Made by a program: the position numbers and the translations under genes
DNA from: Bdellovibrio sp. KM01
GTDB taxonomy: Bacteria; Bdellovibrionota; Bdellovibrionia; Bdellovibrionales; Bdellovibrionaceae
Assembly (NCBI RefSeq): GCF_013752535.1
Contig: NZ_CP058348.1
Span: 682,001 to 746,000 of the forward strand
DNA: 64,000 bases
Direction of reading: 5' to 3'
Notes under the pieces: generated by a model
What the model was told of the DNA's origin: nothing
The model's input: the letters and a program-made list of their open reading frames with translations, nothing else
Database searches by the model: none
Shown: piece after piece, positions 34,527-42,955 of the stretch
Numbering within the stretch: position 1 is the stretch's first letter
How the letters are laid out: every line of letters starts with the position of its first letter

Positions 34527-34650
34527 AATAGCTCCGTTTTGCGGGACTGCTGTCCACGCGTTAGACAGCAAAACCGCCTCAAATCGAAGGGTTTGCCGTC
34601 TAAAAACTCAAGAATTTCTATGGTTTTATAAGAGCAATCCGTAAGCCAAT

Positions 34651-37197
34651 TTAGAAGCGGCGGCGGCCCTTGGCTTCCGGAGTTCCATCGGCGGGGTCTT
34701 CGGGCCATTGGTGTTTTGGGTACTTTATTCGAAGCTCTTTGCGAACCTCGGAATAGCCGTTCTTCCAGAAGCTTTCCAGGTTCGAGGTCACCTGAACCGG
34801 GCGGAAATTAGGTCCCAATAAATGAAAGGTCAAAGGCACTTTGCCCGAAAGAACTTTGGGAGTTTCCATCATGCCGAAAACTTCCTGGATGCGAACTTCC
34901 AGATAAGGAGCTTTGTCGGATGGATAGGTTACTTTGATATGACTGCCACTGGGGACAGTGATTCTTGCTGGCAATTCTTTATTGAAAGTTCGAATGAAAT
35001 CCGTCGGAAAAACGTTTTCAAAAAAGAACACCAGGTCCTTTTCAAAAACGCTCTGCAGTTTCTTTTCACCCATGCTGGCTTGAGAGAAGGCTTGAAGCTT
35101 TAAATTTTCTAGTTCTTCATCGCTGAATGAAAAATCGGTGTCCAGAGTACCGTTTTCAATGTGGCGGCGCCAGAATTCCAGGCGTTCCCACCACTCAGAA
35201 AGCTTTTCATTATTTTTTAAAACCAAGGACCACTTTTCTGCCAGGACCTGTGGCAACTTGGCTTCCACTTCTTCGGGAGACGCGGGCAGCAGTGACGGCT
35301 CTTCGAGCGGCAGACCGAACAAAGATCTATATTCGCGAATAAAAAACTGACCTTTTTCTTCAATAAATGTCAGATCACGAATCTTTTGAATCTCGTCTTT
35401 AAAGTGCGAAAGGATGAAATCTTTCGTAAAGCCACAAGCTAGACTGACAATGGTTTCGGCATCACTGCTTCCCTCGACACCACTTAAGGCGACAAAGAAA
35501 TCAGAGGTCTTAACCAAGGAGTCTTGCTGCAGTTTTACGCCGCGGCCCCCAACCATCAAAGCTCGCTCGGATTGACCACGACGACGGCACAGGCGATCCG
35601 GAAACGCGCGAAGTAAAAGAGTGCGCATTTCTAAATCTTGCGATTCGGCCTGGATATTTTTAACCCCGCCCAATTTTTTGGCCAGTGCCAGAATCTGATT
35701 TGCAGATTGAGAGACAGTCTGCAAAGCCAGGAAGCCCGTTTCGCGGGGAGCTTTGCCGGATTTTTTAAATTGCTGCAAAAGATCCAATCGTACCGTGAGA
35801 TCGCATTCCGTTTTATCACCTAAAAAAGAACTGACGGATTCACGACGTAAGAAATCACGCTCTTGCAGAATTGCTGCAAGTTCGGAGCCTAACTCCAAAG
35901 AATTTCTGTCGCCAGCCACCAACATCAATTTTGCCAAGCGGACTGGCAACGGGAAGTGCAAGATCTTACGGCCCAGTTCAGTGATTTTATTTGTGCTATC
36001 TATGGCGCCAGCCAGCTTCAAATACTGGGTCGCTTTATCAATGGCAACGTTTGCCGGTTTTTCAAACCACGAAAATTTGTGGAAATCACTAACACCTTGG
36101 GCGGCAAGGAACAGAAGGCTTTCGGTCAAATCGATACGCTGAATTTCTGCGATCTCGCTTTTTGAAAACGAATGCTCATCCTGCTTATTCCACATTTTAT
36201 AGGCAAAGCCGGGGAATTGACGGGCGGCACGACCCGCACGTTGAATCGCGCTGGACAGACTGATGCGACCCAATTCCAGTCGGGAAAATCCTGTGCGATA
36301 ATCCTGCTTCATGTTTTTCGCAAGACCCGAATCGATAACGGTGTTCACACCATCCAGCGTGACAGAGGATTCCGCAATGTTCGTGGAAAGAATAATTCTT
36401 TGACGCGTACCTTTTTGTAAGGCCCGTCTTTGATCTTCCAAATTCAAAGACCCGTGCAGGGGAACAATATCGATCCCTTTGCCATTTGCCCAATCTTCCA
36501 GGCTATTTTTGGCGCGTTCGATCTCTCCCACGCCAGGCAGGAATACCAAAATGTCTTTCGCAGTTTTTCCTGCAGCTTCACGCACAAGTTGCGCGAGATT
36601 TTCAAAGAATGACGGAAAGGTTTGAACGATCTGGGAATTTTTTTGATAAATAACTTCCAGCTCAAACAATTTACCCGGGACGCTGACGATGGGAGCATTC
36701 CCCAAGTAGTTTGAGATCTTTTCCGCTTCAAGAGTTGCTGACATCACCAAAAGTTTGATATCTCGCCCAAGCTCCTGAAGTTCGCGGATAAGGCCCAGTG
36801 CCAAGTCGACATGTAAAGAGCGTTCATGGAATTCATCCAGGATAACCAGGTCGATGTCAGACAACTCGGAATCATCCAGCATCTGGCGAGCCAACAAAGC
36901 CTCGGTCATAAAAATAAGACGGGTTTTCGCAGATGTTTTATTGGCAAAGCGCACTTGGTAGCCGACTTCTTCACCAAGGGTCCAACCATTTTCTTCGGCG
37001 ATACGATGAGCGGCAGCGATCGCAGCCATTCTTCGGGGTTCCAGAACGATGATTTTATTTTTTACCACATCCAACAGGGCCGGCGGCAAGCGAGTGGTTT
37101 TACCCGCGCCGGGTGCTGCTGTCAGAACCAGATTCTGACCTTGCAGCATCTGTTCTTTGATGGTGGGTGTGAAATCATCGACTGGAAGATGAATCAT
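34651..37197 (-). CDS. hrpB: HrpB-type ATP-dependent RNA helicase
   Basis: 848 residues, typical for HrpB, a DEAH-box helicase whose cellular role is poorly defined. Walker A is TAAPGAGKTTR (near residues 26-36), motif II is DEFHERS near 123, SATLEA is motif III, and STNIAESSVTLDGV and QRAGRAAR are motifs V and VI. The C-terminal HrpB domain includes VPSGSHIKVTYPSDKAPYLE and the LLGPNFRPVQ segment. The ATG overlaps the stop of the methyltransferase gene upstream (ATGA). Third gene of a HAD / methyltransferase / helicase operon. Confidence 0.93.
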   Translation of the reverse strand: MIHLPVDDFTPTIKEQMLQGQNLVLTAAPGAGKTTRLPPALLDVVKNKIIVLEPRRMAAIAAAHRIAEENGWTLGEEVGYQVRFANKTSAKTRLIFMTEALLARQMLDDSELSDIDLVILDEFHERSLHVDLALGLIRELQELGRDIKLLVMSATLEAEKISNYLGNAPIVSVPGKLFELEVIYQKNSQIVQTFPSFFENLAQLVREAAGKTAKDILVFLPGVGEIERAKNSLEDWANGKGIDIVPLHGSLNLEDQRRALQKGTRQRIILSTNIAESSVTLDGVNTVIDSGLAKNMKQDYRTGFSRLELGRISLSSAIQRAGRAARQFPGFAYKMWNKQDEHSFSKSEIAEIQRIDLTESLLFLAAQGVSDFHKFSWFEKPANVAIDKATQYLKLAGAIDSTNKITELGRKILHFPLPVRLAKLMLVAGDRNSLELGSELAAILQERDFLRRESVSSFLGDKTECDLTVRLDLLQQFKKSGKAPRETGFLALQTVSQSANQILALAKKLGGVKNIQAESQDLEMRTLLLRAFPDRLCRRRGQSERALMVGGRGVKLQQDSLVKTSDFFVALSGVEGSSDAETIVSLACGFTKDFILSHFKDEIQKIRDLTFIEEKGQFFIREYRSLFGLPLEEPSLLPASPEEVEAKLPQVLAEKWSLVLKNNEKLSEWWERLEFWRRHIENGTLDTDFSFSDEELENLKLQAFSQASMGEKKLQSVFEKDLVFFFENVFPTDFIRTFNKELPARITVPSGSHIKVTYPSDKAPYLEVRIQEVFGMMETPKVLSGKVPLTFHLLGPNFRPVQVTSNLESFWKNGYSEVRKELRIKYPKHQWPEDPADGTPEAKGRRRF

Positions 37198-37850
37198 GCA
37201 GGATAAAGAAGCAGCATGAACTCTGCTTTTTCAAAAGGAACTTTCTTGGCGATTTGATCAATCGTGCCTTCCAGATTCAGCTCGTCTTCTTGAGAAAGGT
37301 TTAAAGACAAAAGCATGCGACGATTTGGAAAGTGATCTTTCATATCGCCCAACATTTTTTTCAGGCGATAAGGTGTATCCATCAAAATGATGGCGCGCTT
37401 TTCTTTGGTAAGGTCCCGTAAAGCCTTCGCACGGGCTTCGGTTTCAGCCGGAACAAATCCACGGAATAGAAATTCATCAATACGCTGACCACTTAAGGAA
37501 AGCAGTCCCATCAAGGCGGAAGCACCCAAAACAGACTTTACCTGAATATTTTTTTGACGGCACAAGCGAACCAAATCAGCACCTGGATCGCAGAACCCAG
37601 GAGTTCCGCAATCAGTTACCAATGCCACCATTTTCTTTTCACACAAAGGAACCAATGCGGCTTTATCTTCCGCAGTGGAATGCTCATCCAGGATTTCATA
37701 GGATTTTCCAGAGATTCCATGAACGCGCAATAATTTAGAGGCTTCTTTCGTGCTTTCACAGATCACGACTTCGCAATCTTTCAGAATTTGCAAAGCACGT
37801 AACGAAATCTCGCTGGTATCACCGATTGGAGTTGCCACAAGGTACAACAT
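37194..37850 (-). CDS. RsmI-like tetrapyrrole-methylase-family methyltransferase, short
   Basis: 218 residues, against about 280 for RsmI, which 2'-O-methylates C1402 of 16S rRNA. The start LYLVATPIGDTSEISLRAL is the RsmI signature (usually ATPIGNLxDIS), followed by CESTKEASKLL and TDCGTPGFCDPGADLV. The C-terminal RNA-binding part of true RsmI is missing. It may be the short RsmI-related family rather than RsmI itself. It overlaps the neighbours on both sides by 1 and 4 bp. Confidence 0.8.
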   Translation of the reverse strand: MLYLVATPIGDTSEISLRALQILKDCEVVICESTKEASKLLRVHGISGKSYEILDEHSTAEDKAALVPLCEKKMVALVTDCGTPGFCDPGADLVRLCRQKNIQVKSVLGASALMGLLSLSGQRIDEFLFRGFVPAETEARAKALRDLTKEKRAIILMDTPYRLKKMLGDMKDHFPNRRMLLSLNLSQEDELNLEGTIDQIAKKVPFEKAEFMLLLYPA

Positions 37851-38578
37851 TAAGAGTTCCTTTGATTCAGGACAAAATTCATAATTCGTGGAAGGTCAGG
37901 AGGTGGTTCTGCCTTGCCCGAGTGGGTGCTGTCAAAAAAAATACTCTCGACAGCAGGGCACTTCGCCCCCATAAGGTTTAAAATCACAGGTTCATTGTCA
38001 AAAAAGTAAACTTTGTCATATCCCTGACGATCCTTGGCCAGAAACCAGTCCGTTTTGTATTCTGCATCGTCCATGGATTTGTCAGGTTTTACGAAAAGCA
38101 CGGCTTTATCGTTTAACGGCAAATTCCATTGCTGTAATTGGCGTGTCGTACCAGGCTCCATGCGATGCACGTCACGACCCGTTAGATAAGCGACTTCAGC
38201 ACCCGCCCTCAGCACTTCATGAACGTATTCCAAGGCCCCCTCGTTGGGAGTGTCGTATTTCAAATATTCGTTCGAGAAAAAATGCTTACGCCAGTACAAG
38301 GCCACGGCTTCTTGAAATTCAGGATGGTGACCATCTAGACCTGCTCGTTGCAAAGCATTGGTAAAGCCCCAATCCGTGTGGGCTGTTTTGATTTTTGAAA
38401 AGCAGGGGACTTGTTCGGGAAAGCGTTTGATATTCTCCGGGTCCAAAGCAAAATCCATAAGGATTTTTTCGATACGGGGACTGACATTAAAGAGTGTCGA
38501 ATCCAAGTCGAAAACCACGAGGCATTTTTTTCCCTCGGAAACCAAGGTGTGAATATTGACAAGGATTTGATCGATCAT
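37850..38578 (-). CDS. HAD-superfamily hydrolase
   Basis: 242 residues. HAD motif I is VVFDLDSTLF (nucleophile and acid Asp near residues 23 and 25), motif II is YLTGRDVHR, a Lys lies in KTDWFLAKD, and motif III is VYFFDNEPVI. It probably acts as a phosphatase in the cytoplasm; substrate unknown. First gene of the operon with the RsmI-like methyltransferase and hrpB. The start codon lies 88 bp from the divergent phnD. Confidence 0.85.
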   Translation of the reverse strand: MIDQILVNIHTLVSEGKKCLVVFDLDSTLFNVSPRIEKILMDFALDPENIKRFPEQVPCFSKIKTAHTDWGFTNALQRAGLDGHHPEFQEAVALYWRKHFFSNEYLKYDTPNEGALEYVHEVLRAGAEVAYLTGRDVHRMEPGTTRQLQQWNLPLNDKAVLFVKPDKSMDDAEYKTDWFLAKDRQGYDKVYFFDNEPVILNLMGAKCPAVESIFFDSTHSGKAEPPPDLPRIMNFVLNQRNS

Positions 38579-38619
38579 GGGGCCATCGTAGCGTTTAGGG
38601 TCCAGTTAAGGCAAAGACT

Positions 38620-38649
38620 TTGTTAACAGGGGCTCCGTCCTTTTATAGA
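38620..38649 (+). promoter_or_regulatory. Candidate sigma-70 promoter for phnDCE
   Basis: TTGTTA (38620-38625), an 18-nt spacer and TATAGA (38644-38649). Four of six bases match in each box. It lies 17 bp before the phnD start, so the leader would be short. Confidence 0.45.
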
Positions 38650-38666
38650 ATGTTCGTGGGGGTTTC

Positions 38667-39560
38667 ATGAAGCTTCTTTTGAACTGCGCTTTGCTTTTGT
38701 GCGTCTTCAGTATTTCCAGCTGCAATTTTAAGAAAGCCGCATTGGGTACTGCAGAGAATCCAATTAAATTTCATCTGGTGCCCTCCGTGGATGCCAAAGT
38801 TCTTGCGGATAACTCCAAGCTATTGAAAGAGTATCTGGAAAAGTCGACACCGTATAAGTTTCAGATCACAATTCCCCAATCCTTTGTGGCGGTCGTGGAA
38901 TCATTTGGTACGAACAGAGCTGATGTCGCAGCAATCAATACCTATGGTTATTATATGGCGAATAAGTCTTACGGTGTGCAAGCGCGCTTAACGGTGATTC
39001 GCTATGGATTGGGAACTTATCAGTCACAGTTTCTGGCCCGCAGTTCTAGCGGCATCAAATCATTGAAAGACTTTAACGGCAAAAAGATGGCTTTTGTGGA
39101 TCCAGCGTCCATGTCGGGATACTTACTTCCTTTAAAAACCATGAAGGATAAAAAAATTGAGCCCAAGGAAACTGTCTTTGCTATGAATCACGATGCCGTG
39201 GTGTCGATGATTTATCAGGGGCAGGTGGACGGGGGGGCGACCTACTACAGTCCACCGCAGAATGGTCAGATCGAAGATGCCCGTCGTCTGGTGAAGCTGC
39301 AATATCCTGATGTCGAGCAAAAGGTAAAAATCATCGAGCTATCGGAACCTATTCCCAATGATCCCATTGTCTTTCGTAAAGACATGCCTGAGGAAATGAA
39401 AGAAAAAATCTGCGAGGTCCTTTTGGAGTGGGTGGCGACTCCTGAAGGAAAAAAATCTTTGGATCTGATGTTGGGGGCGACTAACTTGAAAAGATCAACG
39501 GATGCCGATTATGAAAGCGTTCGCGAAATGTTAAAACAAATGCTTCCGGCAGGAAAATAA
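38667..39560 (+). CDS. phnD: Phosphonate/phosphite-type ABC transporter substrate-binding lipoprotein
   Basis: 297 residues with lipobox SISSC (lipidated Cys at residue 19), which tethers the binding protein to the membrane. It belongs to the PhnD/PtxB family: HLVPSVDAKVLADNSKLLKE, NRADVAAINTYGYYMAN, LKDFNGKKMAFVDPASMSGY and the DGGATYYSP segment. The ligand may be a phosphonate, phosphite or a similar oxyanion. phnC follows immediately (stop then ATG). No C-P lyase or phosphite dehydrogenase gene is seen in the window. Confidence 0.87.
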   Translation: MKLLLNCALLLCVFSISSCNFKKAALGTAENPIKFHLVPSVDAKVLADNSKLLKEYLEKSTPYKFQITIPQSFVAVVESFGTNRADVAAINTYGYYMANKSYGVQARLTVIRYGLGTYQSQFLARSSSGIKSLKDFNGKKMAFVDPASMSGYLLPLKTMKDKKIEPKETVFAMNHDAVVSMIYQGQVDGGATYYSPPQNGQIEDARRLVKLQYPDVEQKVKIIELSEPIPNDPIVFRKDMPEEMKEKICEVLLEWVATPEGKKSLDLMLGATNLKRSTDADYESVREMLKQMLPAGK

Positions 39561-40340
39561 ATGAGCACGCCATTTTTGTCCGTGAAAAACCTAAACAAGA
39601 CTTTTCCCAACGGTGTGCAAGCTTTGCGCGATGTGAGCTTTGATGTGCAAAAGGGCGAGTTCTTGGTTGTGATCGGGCTCAGTGGTTCTGGAAAGTCCAC
39701 CCTGATGCGTTGTCTGAACCGCCTGCAAACTCCCAGCAGTGGAGAAATTATTTTTGAAGGCTTGGATATCGGTAGACTTCAGCGTCCCGATCAAGTGCGC
39801 TCCCTTCGTCGTAAGATGGGAATGATTTTTCAGCACTTCAATCTGATTCCCCGCCAAAGCGTGATCAAAAATGTTTTGATGGGCACCTTGGGAATTAAAA
39901 AAACTTTGCCAAGTCTTTGCGGCATGTTTTCGGTTCAGGAAAAGAACGAAGCTTTAAGGAATTTGAAACTCGTAGGAATCTCTGAAAAGGCCCATTTGCG
40001 AGCCGATCAACTATCGGGAGGTCAAAAGCAACGGGTGGCGATTGCACGAGCGCTGATGCAAAATCCCACACTGTTGTTGGCAGATGAGCCAGTGGCTTCG
40101 TTGGATCCCGCCACTTGTCATGTGGTGATGGACTATCTGAAAAAGATCAATCAAGAACTCGGCATCACTGTTGTCGCGAATCTGCATTTCCTGTCTTTGG
40201 TGCGAAAGTATGCGACCCGAGTCGTGGCTCTGAAAGAGGGACAGATTGTTTTCACGGGAAAGCCTGAAGAGATCACTCAGGAATGGTTTCAAAAAATTTA
40301 CGGAGAAGGGACTCAGGATGTTGCGCCGGATATTTTTTGA
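39561..40340 (+). CDS. phnC: Phosphonate-type ABC transporter ATPase
   Basis: 259 residues. Walker A is GLSGSGKST (near residues 36-44), the Q-loop is MIFQHFNLIPRQSV, the signature is LSGGQKQRVAIARAL and Walker B is LLLADEPVASLD. The switch region reads VVANLHFLSL, with the His conserved, as in PhnC. It overlaps phnE by 23 bp. Confidence 0.92.
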   Translation: MSTPFLSVKNLNKTFPNGVQALRDVSFDVQKGEFLVVIGLSGSGKSTLMRCLNRLQTPSSGEIIFEGLDIGRLQRPDQVRSLRRKMGMIFQHFNLIPRQSVIKNVLMGTLGIKKTLPSLCGMFSVQEKNEALRNLKLVGISEKAHLRADQLSGGQKQRVAIARALMQNPTLLLADEPVASLDPATCHVVMDYLKKINQELGITVVANLHFLSLVRKYATRVVALKEGQIVFTGKPEEITQEWFQKIYGEGTQDVAPDIF

Positions 40341-41325
40341 CGCCTTGAGTGTCGCATTCTTATTAAGTTGTTCGGCTGTTGCATTGTTTGTGACCAGCGA
40401 AGAGCAGCTGTTGGATTTAACCAGGGACGTATTATTTGTCGCTGTCTTTATGTTAATTGGGGTCGTCGTCGCATGGGGCTTGCGACATCTGAAAGTGCGC
40501 ACCTTGGGGGGAGCTCTATTTGATCTGCATCCTGCAACTGAGCCCGTTCCGTGGTATCGCGCTTTCTGGGGCTGGCAGTTTGTCACCTTGTTGGTGGTTT
40601 CTTTTGTCGTGGCCTTACTTAAGACTGATTTTTCCTTTATTGAACTGCTCGATCAAAATGGTTTTGCGGGAGCCGTTCGTCTGTTTAAAGGCCTTTTTGA
40701 TCCGAATTGGGAAGTCCTGCCTCGAGCAGTTTTAAATATTATCGAGACGATCTTCATGGCCTTTCTTGCGACCAGTATTGCTATTCCATTTGCATTCGCC
40801 TTAAGTTTTTTCTGTGCCAAAAATATTATGCGTGGCCCGGTGGCCTATCCCGTTTATCTGGCGTTGCGAACGTGTTTGAACGTGACTCGTTCTATTGAGG
40901 CATTGATCTGGGCTATTATTTTCTCGGTGTGGGTGGGGATTGGGCCTTTTGCGGGGATGCTCGCACTCATGATTCATTCTGTGGCCTCCTTAGCAAAACA
41001 GTATTCTGAAATGGTAGAGGCAGTTGAGGATGGTCCGATTGAAGCCATCGAATCAACGGGAGCCAACAAGTTGCAAACCATCTGGTATGCGATTGTCCCT
41101 CAAGTGGTTCTGCCATATATTTCATTTACGGTCTATCGCTGGGACATCAACGTAAGAATGGCAACGGTGATTGGCTTGGTTGGCGGGGGTGGTATTGGGA
41201 CCATGCTGATTCAATATCAGGGGCAGGCCATGTGGCGTGAAGTGGGATGTATCATCGTTGTGATCGCCGTTGTTGTGTGGGCTTTGGATCTTGCCTCAGC
41301 GCATATCCGCGAAGCCTTGAAATAG
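40318..41325 (+). CDS. phnE: Phosphonate-type ABC transporter permease with N-terminal extension
   Basis: 335 residues, longer than the usual 260 or so. The frame is open from 40246, but GAAGGGACTCAGG directly before the ATG at 40318 marks the start. The first 90 residues form two extra membrane helices (FFDALSVAFLLSCSAVALFV, FVAVFMLIGVVVAWGL) not seen in standard PhnE. The rest is a typical permease with the coupling motif EAIESTGANKLQTIWY and the GLVGGGGIGTML segment. Confidence 0.88.
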   Translation: MLRRIFFDALSVAFLLSCSAVALFVTSEEQLLDLTRDVLFVAVFMLIGVVVAWGLRHLKVRTLGGALFDLHPATEPVPWYRAFWGWQFVTLLVVSFVVALLKTDFSFIELLDQNGFAGAVRLFKGLFDPNWEVLPRAVLNIIETIFMAFLATSIAIPFAFALSFFCAKNIMRGPVAYPVYLALRTCLNVTRSIEALIWAIIFSVWVGIGPFAGMLALMIHSVASLAKQYSEMVEAVEDGPIEAIESTGANKLQTIWYAIVPQVVLPYISFTVYRWDINVRMATVIGLVGGGGIGTMLIQYQGQAMWREVGCIIVVIAVVVWALDLASAHIREALK

Positions 41326-41338
41326 AAAGAGGAGCACC

Positions 41339-41743
41339 ATGAGTGAATTTGGAAATTATAAAATTTTGATTCGTGAAACCCATATCGATTCTTATGGTCA
41401 CGTGAATAACGCTACTTATTTATCGTTGTACGAAGAAGCACGTTGGGAAGCCATCACCCCCCGAGGCTTTGGCTTTAGCGACATTCATCGCCTGCAGCAA
41501 GGGCCAGTAATTTTGGAAGTGAGTATTAAATTTCTAAAAGAAATCAAGCTTCGGGAAAGTATCACTATTGTTTCGAGCATCATGGACTACGAGGGTAAAA
41601 TCGGTCACATGAAACAACAAATGATCAAACACGATGGCACTGTTGCCAGTGAAGCTGTGTTTACCTTTGGATTATTTGATCTGAAAGCTCGTAAAATGAT
41701 TCTTCCCACTCCGGAGTGGAAGAAAGCCTGTGGTCTTGAATAA
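41339..41743 (+). CDS. Acyl-CoA thioesterase, 4HBT hot-dog fold
   Basis: 134 residues. The 4HBT signature THIDSYGHVNNATYLSLYEE contains the catalytic Asp and the GHVNN loop, placing it with YbgC/FcbC-type acyl-CoA thioesterases. GAGGAG precedes the ATG by 5 nt. It lies 13 bp after phnE and may be co-transcribed. Its last 83 bp overlap the convergent hydrolase gene. Confidence 0.87.
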   Translation: MSEFGNYKILIRETHIDSYGHVNNATYLSLYEEARWEAITPRGFGFSDIHRLQQGPVILEVSIKFLKEIKLRESITIVSSIMDYEGKIGHMKQQMIKHDGTVASEAVFTFGLFDLKARKMILPTPEWKKACGLE

Positions 41744-42632
41744 GATTCTTTCCTTCCAGATGATCGATCATGGCATTTTTCATTTCGTACCATCTTCTTT
41801 GTCCAACAGAGGCTGCATCAATCAATAAATGATGAAAGATCGATTGCCAACTAAAGGGACGTTTGTGAACAACAAACGTCTTCCACTTATCTAAGCGATA
41901 ATTTGCAATAAAAGACCTGATTCCAGAAGGGCTGACTAATTCATCTAATGGATCGATAAATAAAAGTGTTGGTACGTTGATCGCTTGGCGGTTGGGATGT
42001 CGATTCGCGAAGTTTGCCAGTTCAAATGTCGCGCGGTAGGCCGAGACCGGTGTCCCCGTGGAGTTTGCAAAATAGTTTTCTCGATTGAATAGATTGGGAA
42101 TGATGGTAAACGGATTCATAGTGCTTAAAATTCGCATAATAAATGCGGTTCTGCGAATCGCTACGGCGGGAGCAAACAGAACCATCTTGTCGAAGTGAAC
42201 TTGCTTGTACTTACTCGATAGAGTGACCCCGATAACCCCACCTAAAGAATATCCGACATAGTATATGGGCATCCCATATCTGTCGGCTCGTTCATTGGCT
42301 TGGCAATACGCGCGAAGTGCATCACGCTCCCACATCTCTGCGGTGACATGCTTAAAAATATTCAAATTATTGTTGTGTCCCGAGAGCGACAGTCGCAGCA
42401 CGTCGATCCTGTTTTCGCGCAATACATTTTCAATCGACATCATTCGCGCAGGATTGTTATTCAGTCCGTGTACCACCAAGGCAACGCCTCTGGCCGGCTG
42501 ATATGGAGACATCCGCCATAGGGTTCGCGAGTCGCTTCCTTTCATCAATGTGGGACAGGAGCCAGCGAATGAATCGAAAGAAAATAGAAGTATAAGTAAA
42601 GAAGAGAGGCCGAGAAAAAACGCGTTTCTCAT
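41661..42632 (-). CDS. Secreted alpha/beta hydrolase
   Basis: 323 residues from the ATG at 42632 (an in-frame GTG at 42647 is also possible). A signal peptide (MRNAFFLGLSSLLILLFSFD, cleaved near SFAG) sends it out of the cytoplasm. The oxyanion segment VVHGLNNNPARM, the nucleophile elbow GYSLGG near residue 140, an acidic candidate in LFIDPLDELVSP and a His in SIFHHLL form the triad. Probably a lipase or esterase. Its 3' end runs antisense into the thioesterase gene for 83 bp, and no terminator separates them. Confidence 0.82.
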   Translation of the reverse strand: MRNAFFLGLSSLLILLFSFDSFAGSCPTLMKGSDSRTLWRMSPYQPARGVALVVHGLNNNPARMMSIENVLRENRIDVLRLSLSGHNNNLNIFKHVTAEMWERDALRAYCQANERADRYGMPIYYVGYSLGGVIGVTLSSKYKQVHFDKMVLFAPAVAIRRTAFIMRILSTMNPFTIIPNLFNRENYFANSTGTPVSAYRATFELANFANRHPNRQAINVPTLLFIDPLDELVSPSGIRSFIANYRLDKWKTFVVHKRPFSWQSIFHHLLIDAASVGQRRWYEMKNAMIDHLEGKNLIQDHRLSSTPEWEESFYELSDQIIQR

Positions 42633-42870
42633 TTCAACATCCCCCACGAATGCCCGAACAGGTCGGTTGTAACTTTATTTCTTTTATCCTAGGGAATCGT
42701 TTTTGAGAGTAAACGAACGAGTGTATGTATTTACCGCGGTCGAGGGGGCTAAGACACAGGACTGGCCTTAAGGGCCGGTCTGGGTGTTTCATTCGGAGAA
42801 CATGAATCTCTGTTTAGACTTAATTGCATCTCAGTGGAAATCGCTTAAAAGTTTGACGAAAAATCGTGGA

Positions 42871-42889
42871 ACATTTTAGCTTAAAATGT
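42871..42889. promoter_or_regulatory. Perfect 8-bp inverted repeat, operator-like
   Basis: ACATTTTA, GCT, TAAAATGT. It sits 15 bp upstream of the sigma-28-like promoter, with TTGACG at 42853-42858. A regulator binding site is plausible; a hairpin is the alternative. Confidence 0.45.
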
Positions 42890-42904
42890 CTAATATCCGA
42901 CAGT

Positions 42905-42931
42905 TAAGTCGACTGGATTTTGCTCCGATAG
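42905..42931 (+). promoter_or_regulatory. Sigma-28 (FliA)-like promoter for the GYF-PilZ gene
   Basis: TAAG (42905-42908), exactly 16 nt, then CCGATAG (42925-42931), with the same form and spacing as the element at 5054-5081. It ends 24 bp before the start codon, leaving a short leader with AAGGAG at 42940-42945. Confidence 0.5.
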
Positions 42932-42955
42932 TTATTCCCAAGGAGCACTGAACAA

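Larger units (their letters stand above)
42633..42955. other. Intergenic region upstream of the GYF-PilZ gene
   Basis: No gene is seen in these 323 bp. It holds a GC-rich hairpin (42761-42779: ACTGGCC, loop, GGCCGGT; same centre as the hairpin after addA), a perfect short palindrome (42871-42889) and a sigma-28-like promoter (42905-42931). Confidence 0.6.
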
